12,722 nt of DNA. Origin: Verrucomicrobiales bacterium (GTDB taxonomy: Bacteria; Verrucomicrobiota; Verrucomicrobiia; Verrucomicrobiales; DEV007). The stretch is taken from NCBI GenBank assembly GCA_023253615.1, contig JALRFZ010000119.1, positions 1 through 12,722 of the forward strand, read 5' to 3'. The notes under the pieces were generated by a model, which made no database searches, had not been told where the DNA came from, and saw nothing but the letters and a program-made list of their open reading frames with translations. The position numbers and the translations under genes are program-made. Shown piece by piece: positions 6,128 to 12,722 of this stretch. Position 1 is the first letter of the stretch. The number at the start of each line of letters is the position of its first letter.

Positions 6128-8558
6128 TCCCGCGACCCTGAATCCCCTCGAACGCATCGCCGAGGCCCCGGCGGACCATTACCGCGTCCTCAAGATCTCG
6201 GATCTCGACGGCGACCGCCTCCTCGAGCTGAGCAAGTTCATGAAACTCTCGCTCTCGCGCGAGGACATGCTGGCGATCCAGGCGATCTACGCGGAATGGA
6301 AGCGCGAGCCCACCGACGTGGAGCTCGAGGTGATCGCCCAGACTTGGAGCGAACACTGCAAGCACCGCATCTTCGGCGCGACGATCGCCCACGAGGTCGA
6401 TGGGAAAGAAGAGACAGTGAACTCGCTTTTCAAGACCTACATCCGCGACGTCTCGCAGCGCATTTTCGACAGCAAGCCGGGCTTCGTCCTCTCGGCCTTC
6501 CACGACAACGCGGGTTTCATCAAGCTCGATGACGAGCTCGCGATCTGTCTGAAGGCGGAGACGCACAACCACCCGAGCGCGATCGAACCCTACGCCGGGG
6601 CGAACACGGGTCTCGGCGGCGTCATCCGCGACATCCTCGGGGCGGGGAAGGGGGCGAAGCCGATCGGTTCGCTCGATGTCTTCTGTTTCGGTGCGCCGGA
6701 CACGACGATGGAGAACATCAAGGCCGACGACGTGATCCACCCGCTCGGGGTGATGCGCGGCGTCGTCCGCGGGGTGCGCGACTACGGCAACCGCATGGGC
6801 ATCCCCACGATCAGCGGGGCGATCCAGTTCGACGATTCCTACATCTACAATCCGCTGGTCTTCTGCGGTACGGCCGGGGTCATCCCGATCAAGGACATCG
6901 CGAAGAAGATCGAGCCGGGGATGAAGGTGATCTCCGTCGGCGGCCGCACGGGCCGCGATGGGCTCCACGGGGCGACCTTCTCCTCGGCGGCGCTCGACAC
7001 GGACAGCCACGAATCGGACCAGCAGGCCGTGCAGATCGGCAATCCGATCGAGGAGAAAAAGGCGGCCGACTTCGTCCTCGCGGCGCGCGACAAGGGGCTC
7101 ATCGAATTCATCACCGACTGCGGGGCGGGCGGTTACTCCAGCGCCGCGGGCGAGATGCTGGAGGAATGCGGCGGCACGATCGACCTCGACCAGGTGAAGC
7201 TGAAGGAGCCCGGGCTCGTGAGCTGGGAAGTCTTCATCAGCGAAAGCCAGGAGCGCATGGTCCTCGCGGTGAAGGAATCGTCCCTGCCGGAGCTGCGCAA
7301 GCTCGCCGATCTCTACGAAACGGAACTGACCGTGCTCGGCACGGCCGATGGCTCGGGCATCCTCAAGGTGACGCACCACAGCAACACCGTCTGCGAGCTC
7401 GATTGTTCGAAGCTGCACGACGCGCCGACACGCCATCTCAAGGGGCGCTGGACGAAAAAGACCGCGCTGGTCGAGCCTCCCTTGCTGACGAATCCGGGTC
7501 AGGCCCTGCGCGATCTCTTCACCGACTTCGCGATCGTCTCGCGCGAGCCCATCATCCGTGAATACGATCACGAGGTGCAAGGCAACACCGTTTTGAAACC
7601 GCTCGCCGGTGCCACGGGTGATGCGCCCCAGGATGCTTCGGTTCTCCGTATCAGCGGCAGCAAGCGGCTCATGGCGATGGGCGTGGCCCTGCTCCCGGAA
7701 TGGGGCAAGACCGATCCCTACGCGATGGGTGCGGCCTGCGTCGATGAATGCGTCCGCCAGCTCGTCGCTGCGGGAGCCGACCCCGAGCGCCTCGCCATTC
7801 TCGACAACTTCTGCATGGGCAATCCCGATGCGGAGGAGGAGCTCGGCGCTCTCGTCGAAACGGTGAAGGGGATCGCGGCCGTCGCCGAGGTCTATGGTGC
7901 GCCCTTTGTTTCGGGCAAGGATTCCTTCTACAACTATTTCGAAACGAAGGAAGGTCCCGTCTCCATCCCCGTGACCATCCTCATCAGCGGCATGGGCATC
8001 ATCGAGGAGGAAAGCCACGTCACCGGCGCTTCGCTCCGCAAGAGCGACAGCCTCCTCGCGATCATCGGCCATACGGCGTCCGATCTCGGTGGTTCGGTCT
8101 TCGCCCGTCGCCATGGTCTCGAAAACGCGTCGGTCCCCGCGACCCGCTCCGATGAGGCCTGGGCCTGCTATCGCAAGTATTACGAGGCGGTGAAGAAAGG
8201 CTACATCCGCTCGGCCCACGACGTGAGCGAAGGCGGTCTCGCCGTGACCCTCGCCGAGATGGCTTTCTCCGGAAAGGCCGGTCTCGAGATCGACCTCTGC
8301 TCCCTGCCGATGGACGACGACGCCTCGAAGGCCGCGATGCTTTTCGGCGAATCGCCCTCGCGCCTCGTCATCGAAGTCGCGCCCGAGTACCTCGCCAAGG
8401 TCGCCGATCTTTTTGAAGGACTGCCCTTCGCCGCCCTCGGCCGCGCCACGACGGCGCATGCCAACCTCCACATCGAGTGGGGCAAGGAAACCCTCGTCAA
8501 TGAACCTCTCGCGGACCTCAAATCGCTATGGAAGACCGGCCTTGCGCGCTACTACTGA
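6120..8558 (+). CDS. purL: Phosphoribosylformylglycinamidine (FGAM) synthase, synthetase subunit
   Basis: PurL uses ATP and PurQ-derived ammonia to turn FGAR into FGAM, step 4 of purine synthesis. The 812-residue protein carries all the hallmark blocks: TWSEHCKH (75-82), ETHNHPSAIEPYAGANTG (147-164), GGRTGRDGLHGATF (274-287), DCGAGG (333-338) and SGKDSFYNYF (598-607). These are the ATP-binding and catalytic elements of two tandem AIR-synthase-like halves. It is somewhat longer than the small PurL of Bacillus (about 740). In the stretch around SEHC and the following FHDNAGFIK, it looks more like the large single-chain PurL. The glutaminase domain is absent and is supplied by the next gene. The ATG at 6120 lies inside the end of purS-like (8-bp overlap) and the 3' end overlaps purQ by 31 bp, so the three subunits are probably made in balance by coupled translation. 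An upstream in-frame start at 6048 would only add out-of-family residues. Confidence 0.96.
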   Translation: MSDPATLNPLERIAEAPADHYRVLKISDLDGDRLLELSKFMKLSLSREDMLAIQAIYAEWKREPTDVELEVIAQTWSEHCKHRIFGATIAHEVDGKEETVNSLFKTYIRDVSQRIFDSKPGFVLSAFHDNAGFIKLDDELAICLKAETHNHPSAIEPYAGANTGLGGVIRDILGAGKGAKPIGSLDVFCFGAPDTTMENIKADDVIHPLGVMRGVVRGVRDYGNRMGIPTISGAIQFDDSYIYNPLVFCGTAGVIPIKDIAKKIEPGMKVISVGGRTGRDGLHGATFSSAALDTDSHESDQQAVQIGNPIEEKKAADFVLAARDKGLIEFITDCGAGGYSSAAGEMLEECGGTIDLDQVKLKEPGLVSWEVFISESQERMVLAVKESSLPELRKLADLYETELTVLGTADGSGILKVTHHSNTVCELDCSKLHDAPTRHLKGRWTKKTALVEPPLLTNPGQALRDLFTDFAIVSREPIIREYDHEVQGNTVLKPLAGATGDAPQDASVLRISGSKRLMAMGVALLPEWGKTDPYAMGAACVDECVRQLVAAGADPERLAILDNFCMGNPDAEEELGALVETVKGIAAVAEVYGAPFVSGKDSFYNYFETKEGPVSIPVTILISGMGIIEEESHVTGASLRKSDSLLAIIGHTASDLGGSVFARRHGLENASVPATRSDEAWACYRKYYEAVKKGYIRSAHDVSEGGLAVTLAEMAFSGKAGLEIDLCSLPMDDDASKAAMLFGESPSRLVIEVAPEYLAKVADLFEGLPFAALGRATTAHANLHIEWGKETLVNEPLADLKSLWKTGLARYY

Positions 8559-9271
8559 AATTTCCCGGCACGAACTGTGACGCGGAGACGTCCCGCGCCC
8601 TAGAGGCGGTCGGATTCGTCACCGAGGTGCTGCCCGTCTCCGCGCTGAAGCCCGAGAAGCTCGTCGGCGTGAGCCTGGTGGTGTTGTCAGGCGGATTCAG
8701 CTACGGCGACTACGTGATGTCGGGCCGGATCGCGAGCCTCGTCACCGAGCAGAAGATCGGCGCGACGCTGAAGGACTTCCGCGACAACGGTGGGTACATC
8801 CTCGGCATCTGCAACGGCTTCCAGATCCTCACCCAGCTCGATCTGCTCCCCGCGGGCAGCCTCGTCGAGAACGCGAGCGGCCGTTTCCAATGCCAGTGGG
8901 TGAAGATGAAGAATCTCGCTCCGAAGAGCCCTTTTCTTTCGCGGTGTCCCGACGAATTCGAGTTGCCCATTGCTCACGCCGAGGGGCGGCTCGTGACGAA
9001 GGACGCCGCCGAGGCCGGCGGCTACGTGAAGAGCGGTGCCGCCGCGCTGGTCTACACCGACGACGTGAACGGCAGCTTCGAACGCATCGCCGGCCTGACT
9101 GACGAGAGTGGCCGTGTCTTCGGCCTCATGCCGCACCCCGAGCGTTTCATGAAGGCCCGCGACCACTACGATCCCGATTGGAATGGCGGCGCGGAGGGCC
9201 GGGGCAGCGGGTATTGGTTGTTCCAGTCGTTGTTTGAGGCGATCAAGGAGGGGGAGGTGTCTTCCGAATGA
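8528..9271 (+). CDS. purQ: FGAM synthase, glutamine amidotransferase subunit
   Basis: PurQ hydrolyses glutamine and channels ammonia to PurL. The 247-residue class I amidotransferase has FPGTNCD (12-18), GGFSYGDY (55-62), the nucleophile C95 in GICNGFQ, and H203 and E205 in MPHPER, which complete the Cys-His-Glu triad. The length is near that of stand-alone PurQ (about 227) with a slightly longer C terminus. The ATG at 8528 sits within the last codons of purL (31-bp overlap); the first family-conserved residues follow directly. The gene is followed by 127 bp of non-coding DNA with a hairpin repeat, the only sizeable gap in the pur cluster. Confidence 0.96.
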   Translation: MEDRPCALLLKFPGTNCDAETSRALEAVGFVTEVLPVSALKPEKLVGVSLVVLSGGFSYGDYVMSGRIASLVTEQKIGATLKDFRDNGGYILGICNGFQILTQLDLLPAGSLVENASGRFQCQWVKMKNLAPKSPFLSRCPDEFELPIAHAEGRLVTKDAAEAGGYVKSGAAALVYTDDVNGSFERIAGLTDESGRVFGLMPHPERFMKARDHYDPDWNGGAEGRGSGYWLFQSLFEAIKEGEVSSE

Positions 9272-9277
9272 GCTTAT

Positions 9278-9358
9278 TTGCGGACATTTGCGAACATTCG
9301 CGTTCCAAATTCTTTCAACGCGAATGGGCGCAAATGTCCGCGAATTGACGCGAATCCT
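9278..9358. repeat. 10-nt-periodic hairpin repeat between purQ and purM
   Basis: The left arm 9278-9302 and right arm 9319-9344 are inverted copies: 23 of 25 left-arm bases pair, with one 2-nt mismatch and a single bulged G, around a 16-nt loop (9303-9318). The right side continues as four units of exactly 10 nt (9319-9358): CGCGAATGGG, CGCAAATGTC, CGCGAATTGA, CGCGAATCCT. The complement of the left arm shows the same 10-nt period. The element has no coding sense and looks like a dispersed palindromic (REP/MITE-like) repeat. As RNA it would form a very stable stem that could stabilise purSLQ mRNA or partly stop transcription; there is no T-run after it. Confidence 0.75.
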
Positions 9359-9372
9359 GACGGTTCAATGAT
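9345..9372 (+). promoter_or_regulatory. Candidate internal promoter for purM-purF
   Basis: TTGACG (9345-9350) lies within the third and fourth units of the periodic repeat, and AATGAT (9367-9372, four of six consensus bases) follows after 16 bp. The predicted start point is about 20 bp before the purM ATG. If real, the repeat supplies part of a promoter to the second half of the cluster. Confidence 0.3.
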
Positions 9373-9398
9373 GTTTTGAGATCCAGTTCAAGTTTCCA

Positions 9399-10391
9399 AT
9401 GAGCAACGAATTCACCTACAAGGCCGCCGGGGTCGACATCAAGGAAGCCGCCGCGCTCGTCGGCGACATCGGCGAACTGCGACGCCGCACCGAGGGCAAA
9501 CGCTCGCTCATGGGGGCCTTCGGTCTCTTTGCGGCGACCTACGATCTCAGCGACTACAAGGAACCTGTCATCATGACGGGCTGCGACGGCGTCGGGACGA
9601 AACTGGAGCTCCTCCTCGAGCACGACCAACTCGAGATCGCGGGCAAGGACCTCGTCGCGATGAATGTGAACGACATCCTCACGACCGGCGGCGACCCGCT
9701 CATGTTCCTCGACTACGTCGGCATCGGCGCGCTCGACAAGGCGAAGATCAAACGCCTCATCGCCGGCATGGCCGAGCACCTCGCGAGCTGCGACTGCATC
9801 CTCGCGGGTGGCGAGACTGCGGAGATGCCGGGTATCGTGCCCGACGGCATCATCGAACTGAGCGGTTTCTGCGTCGGTGCGGCGGAGAAGTCCGAGCTGA
9901 TCGATCCCACCCGCATCGAGGTGGGCGATGTGCTCGTCGGATATCCCTCCGACGGCTTCCACGCGAACGGTTGGAGCCTCATCCGCCGCATCCTCAAGGT
10001 CAATCCCGGTCTCATCACCTCGGAGGAGTGGCCCGCCTTCCTCGCCCCGACCCGCCTTTACCATGATGTGGTCGCCGGCCTGAAAGAGCGCCAGATCGAC
10101 ATCAAGGCAATGGCTCACATCACCGGTGGCGGTCTCCCCGAAAATCTCGAGCGCCTCCTCAACGGCAAGGGCGCCGACATCACCATTCCCCGCTGGAATC
10201 TCGGCGCGGTCGGTAAGGTCCTCGCCTTCGTCGCCGACGAAGAGGCCGTGAACACCTTCAACATGGGCTGGGGCTGGGTCGCGATCGTCCCGGCTGGTCA
10301 GGCCGAGGCCGCCGCCGCCTTCCATCCCGGCGCGCGGACGATCGGCACGATCACGACGTCCGGTCACGTGAAGGTGACGATCGAAGGCTGA
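9399..10391 (+). CDS. purM: Phosphoribosylformylglycinamidine cyclo-ligase (AIR synthase)
   Basis: PurM closes the imidazole ring of FGAM with ATP to give AIR, step 5. The 330-residue protein shows YKAAGVDI (7-14), GCDGVGTKL (61-69), the glycine-rich NVNDILTTGGDP (89-100), GGETAEMPG (137-145), DGFHANG (185-191), HITGGGLPENL (240-250) and FNMGWGW (287-293). All belong to the AIRS N- and C-terminal domains in the usual order. The length is typical (E. coli 345). The ATG at 9399 starts at the normal family N terminus; no Shine-Dalgarno is seen. It is 18 bp from purF, so the two are surely co-transcribed. Confidence 0.96.
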   Translation: MSNEFTYKAAGVDIKEAAALVGDIGELRRRTEGKRSLMGAFGLFAATYDLSDYKEPVIMTGCDGVGTKLELLLEHDQLEIAGKDLVAMNVNDILTTGGDPLMFLDYVGIGALDKAKIKRLIAGMAEHLASCDCILAGGETAEMPGIVPDGIIELSGFCVGAAEKSELIDPTRIEVGDVLVGYPSDGFHANGWSLIRRILKVNPGLITSEEWPAFLAPTRLYHDVVAGLKERQIDIKAMAHITGGGLPENLERLLNGKGADITIPRWNLGAVGKVLAFVADEEAVNTFNMGWGWVAIVPAGQAEAAAAFHPGARTIGTITTSGHVKVTIEG

Positions 10392-10409
10392 GTCACCGAT
10401 TTTTCCGGC

Positions 10410-12296
10410 ATGAGCGATCCCCTCCAGCACGAATGCGGCATTGCCTTTGTCAGGCTGAAGAAGGACCTCGCCTACTATCACGACCGCTACGGCACGTGCC
10501 TGTGGGGCTTCCAGCGTCTCTATCTGCTGATGGAGAAGCAGCACAACCGCGGCCAGGATGGCGTGGGGGTCGGTTGCTGCAAGATCAACATGCCGCTCGG
10601 GCAGCCCTACCTCTTCCGCGAGCGCAGTGCCGAGCGCGATTCGCTGATCCGTGTGATGGAGGACCAGCTCCGCTCCATGCGCAAACTCGAGCGCAAGGGC
10701 ATCCTCGATCCGCACGATCCGGAATCCTTCAAGAAGAATTTCGACTTCGGCGGCGAGGTCCTCCTCGGACATTTGCGCTACGGGACCTCGGGAACTTTCG
10801 GCAGCGGAGGCTGCCATCCCTACGTGCGTCGCACGAACTATCCGACGAAGACCCTGATGGTGGCGGGGAACTTCAACATGACGAACGCCCGCGATCTCAA
10901 TCACCACCTGATTGACCGCGGCCAGCATCCCGTTTTCGACACCGACACCCAGACCGTGCTGGAGGAGATCGGGTACCACCTCGACGAGGTGCACGATGCG
11001 ATCTACCGCCGCGAGCGCGACAAGGGCACGGATGGGTCGAAGATCCCCGGCATCATTTCCGAGGAGATCGACCTCGTCCGCATCATCGGGAAGTGTTCGA
11101 AGATCTGGGACGGCGGCTACACCATCGCCGGTGTCGTTGGCAACGGCGACGGCTTCGTGCTGCGTGATCCGAACGGGATCCGTCCCTGCTTTTATTACGA
11201 GGACGACGAGGTGATCGCCTTCGCGAGCGAGCGCGTCCCGCTCATGACCGTTTTCAACGCCGAGATCGACGAGGTGCGCGAGCTGCCCCGCGCCCATGTC
11301 GCGGTGATGAAACACGGAGGAGGTTTCGAGGTGGCACCTTACACGGAGTCTCGCGAAAACCGTCCGTGCTCCTTTGAGCGCATCTATTTCTCCCGCGGCA
11401 ACGATCCCGACATCTACCGCGAGCGCATGCGGCTCGGCTCGAATCTCGTGCCGCAGATCGTCGCCCGGATCGACGCCGATTTCGACAAGACTGTTTTCAG
11501 CTTCATCCCGAACACCGCCGAGATCGCGTATTACGGTCTCATGCACGGCCTCCGCATGCTGCGGCGCGACCAGGTGAAGGACGAAATCCTCGCCGCCGCC
11601 AAAGCGGGCGAGCTGGACGAAGCCACCCTCGACAAGCTCGTGTTGAAGAGCTGGCCCCGCGGCGAGAAGATCGCCCACAAGGACATCAAGCTGCGCACCT
11701 TCATCGCCCAGGAGAAGGGCCGCGACCAGATGGTCTCGCACGTCTATGACGTCACCTACGGGCAGATCGGAGAAGGGGAGAACCTCGTCGTGATCGATGA
11801 TTCCATCGTCCGCGGCACGACCTTGAAAGACTCGATCATCAAGATCCTTTCGCGCCTGAATCCGAAGAAGATCATCATCGCCTCGACCGCTCCGCAGATC
11901 CGTTATCCCGATTGCTATGGCATCGACATGTCGGAGCTCGGCAAATTCATCGTTTTCAAAGCGGCGATCAATCTTCTGGAGCGCCGCGGGATGCACAACC
12001 GCATCACCGACGTCTATTACCGCTGCCGCGAGGAGCTGAAAAAGCCGATCGCCGAGTTGGGCAATCCGGTGAAGGCGATCTACGAACCTTTCACCGAGGA
12101 GGAACTCTCCGCCGAGGTGAGCCGCATGGTCACGCCGGAAAACATTCCGTGGAAAGGCGAGGTCGAAGTCGTTTTCCAGACCGTGGCCGGTCTCAAGGAC
12201 GCCATCCCCGTGAACAACGGCGATTGGTATTTCACCGGCGACTACCCGACTCCGGGTGGCTACATCAATCGCAACCTGCTCAAACCCAATGCGTGA
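10410..12296 (+). CDS. purF: Amidophosphoribosyltransferase, long Bacteroidetes-type form
   Basis: PurF transfers glutamine-derived ammonia to PRPP, the committed first step. The 628-residue protein is over 100 residues longer than E. coli or Bacillus PurF and resembles the long Bacteroidetes-type enzyme: HECGIAFVRL, then YLLMEKQHNRGQDG. C9, after an 8-residue leader, should become the N-terminal nucleophile after processing. The glutaminase domain includes GHLRYGTSG (120-128) and AGNFNMTN (152-159). The phosphoribosyltransferase domain has the PRPP loop LVVIDDSIVRGTT (459-471) and YPDCYGIDMSEL (499-510). The paired cysteines that bind the 4Fe-4S cluster in Bacillus PurF near this last site are not present as a pair; only C502 is seen. 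The C-terminal tail after GDYPTPGG (about residues 609-616) is coded on DNA whose other strand reads as polA, so the native end may be lost or replaced. No terminator follows. The upstream gap to purM is 18 bp. Confidence 0.94.
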   Translation: MSDPLQHECGIAFVRLKKDLAYYHDRYGTCLWGFQRLYLLMEKQHNRGQDGVGVGCCKINMPLGQPYLFRERSAERDSLIRVMEDQLRSMRKLERKGILDPHDPESFKKNFDFGGEVLLGHLRYGTSGTFGSGGCHPYVRRTNYPTKTLMVAGNFNMTNARDLNHHLIDRGQHPVFDTDTQTVLEEIGYHLDEVHDAIYRRERDKGTDGSKIPGIISEEIDLVRIIGKCSKIWDGGYTIAGVVGNGDGFVLRDPNGIRPCFYYEDDEVIAFASERVPLMTVFNAEIDEVRELPRAHVAVMKHGGGFEVAPYTESRENRPCSFERIYFSRGNDPDIYRERMRLGSNLVPQIVARIDADFDKTVFSFIPNTAEIAYYGLMHGLRMLRRDQVKDEILAAAKAGELDEATLDKLVLKSWPRGEKIAHKDIKLRTFIAQEKGRDQMVSHVYDVTYGQIGEGENLVVIDDSIVRGTTLKDSIIKILSRLNPKKIIIASTAPQIRYPDCYGIDMSELGKFIVFKAAINLLERRGMHNRITDVYYRCREELKKPIAELGNPVKAIYEPFTEEELSAEVSRMVTPENIPWKGEVEVVFQTVAGLKDAIPVNNGDWYFTGDYPTPGGYINRNLLKPNA

Positions 12297-12722
12297 AGCA
12301 CCCTTCCCGGTGACCTGGTCGTAACTCAATCCTTGGCGGCCCAGATGACGCTGAGCCAGCGATTCCAAGTCGTGCGACTTGTGGGCTTCAAGCACATACG
12401 ACTCCAACAACGTATCGTGGGCAACTCCGCGAAGCGTGATCCCTGCTCCCGCAAATACATGCATGTCGTATTTCAGGTTCTGACCCACTTTTTTTGAGTT
12501 GGCATCTTCCAGCCAGGGCTTTAATCGCGAGAGCACCTGATCGGCATCCAATTGGGCGGGCACGCCGGCATAGTCGTGTCGAAGCGGAATGTACACGCCG
12601 GAGCCAACCTTCCACGACAAGGAAATTCCCACAATACGGGCAGCACGGGCATCAATCGATGTGGTCTCGGTGTCCACGGAGACAAGAGGCGCCCGCTCTA
12701 TTTCTTCCAGCACACGATCAAA
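12252..12722 (-). pseudogene. polA: DNA polymerase I fragment: 3'-5' exonuclease domain, truncated
   Basis: Reading leftward from the right edge, 157 codons match the proofreading-exonuclease part of PolA. Exo motif I is VDTET with the two metal-binding acids, Exo motif II is GQNLKYDMHVF, and next come HDTLLESYVLEA, HDLESLAQRHLG and the VTGKGASRIGFEQVAID block. Similarity stops at ATR (12252-12260), where PolA should go on to the YxAEDAD Exo III motif and the polymerase domain. Instead the frame runs into the antisense of purF. The 5' part, with any flap-nuclease domain, lies beyond the window. Local GC (about 50-63% in 60-bp blocks, near 55% overall) is below that of the pur genes (about 65%). 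The open frame continues without stops to 9315, but that stretch is the antisense shadow of purF and purM. It is a broken gene copy, a horizontally acquired remnant, or an artefact of assembly. The fragment identity is secure; its status is not. Confidence 0.82.

Noticed and set aside
5853..8471. An 872-residue open frame antisense to purL.
   Set aside because: It mirrors the codon pattern of a high-GC gene, has a composition rich in Arg, Asp, Glu, His and Val with no domain, and purL is certain on the other strand.
9278..9358. CRISPR-like array because of regular spacing.
   Set aside because: Units are 10 nt with no spacers; it is a periodic palindromic repeat, not a CRISPR array.
9315..12251. 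Long antisense frame opposite purM and purF, continuous with the polA fragment.
   Set aside because: The part left of 12252 has no recognisable domain and is the shadow of purF/purM codons. Only 12252-12722 is kept, as polA.
12297..12330. A terminator after purF.
   Set aside because: No stem followed by a T-run is visible; the sequence is accounted for as polA coding DNA.

Overview
The window is high-GC bacterial DNA built around a de novo purine biosynthesis locus. The gene families point to the Verrucomicrobia, or more broadly the PVC/Bacteroidetes side of the bacteria. That assignment is an inference. It rests on the long (628-residue) Bacteroidetes-type PurF, split PurS-PurL-PurQ genes, near-absence of Shine-Dalgarno sequences, frequent GTG/TTG starts and a tandem helix-turn-helix protein of a kind common in PVC genomes. 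There are no rRNA, tRNA or CRISPR features.

Layout. (a) 1-2423, minus strand: an uncharacterised, probably beta-propeller protein downstream of a prokaryotic ionotropic-glutamate-receptor-like channel. (b) 2424-2610: divergent intergenic region. (c) 2611-4559, plus strand: a long divergent purC and, overlapping its stop by 4 bp, a 219-residue protein made of four 38-residue helix-turn-helix-like repeats. (d) 4655-5473: a stand-alone DUF2887/Rpn-type PD-(D/E)XK nuclease-like gene. (e) 5675-12296, plus strand: the purS-like, purL, purQ, purM, purF cluster. The first three genes overlap (8 and 31 bp). A 10-nt-periodic hairpin repeat separates purQ from purM. (f) 12252-12722, minus strand: the 3'-5' exonuclease part of a DNA polymerase I gene. 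It enters from the right edge and loses polA similarity inside the 3' end of purF, so it lacks the third exonuclease motif and the whole polymerase domain in this window.

How the genes fit together. PurF makes phosphoribosylamine (step 1). PurS+PurL+PurQ convert FGAR to FGAM (step 4), PurM closes the imidazole ring to AIR (step 5), and PurC makes SAICAR (step 8). PurD, PurN/T, PurE/K, PurB and PurH are not in the window. The order purS-like, purL, purQ matches the domain order of the single-chain PurL of Proteobacteria. The PurS-like protein is about twice the usual PurS length and looks like two PurS-type halves, as in the N-terminal domain of that large enzyme.

The most interesting points are the purF/polA junction (rearrangement or assembly chimera), the doubled PurS, the quadruple HTH protein coupled to purC, the channel with a non-TVGYG filter, and the periodic repeat inside the pur cluster. 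No complete undescribed multi-gene system is evident.
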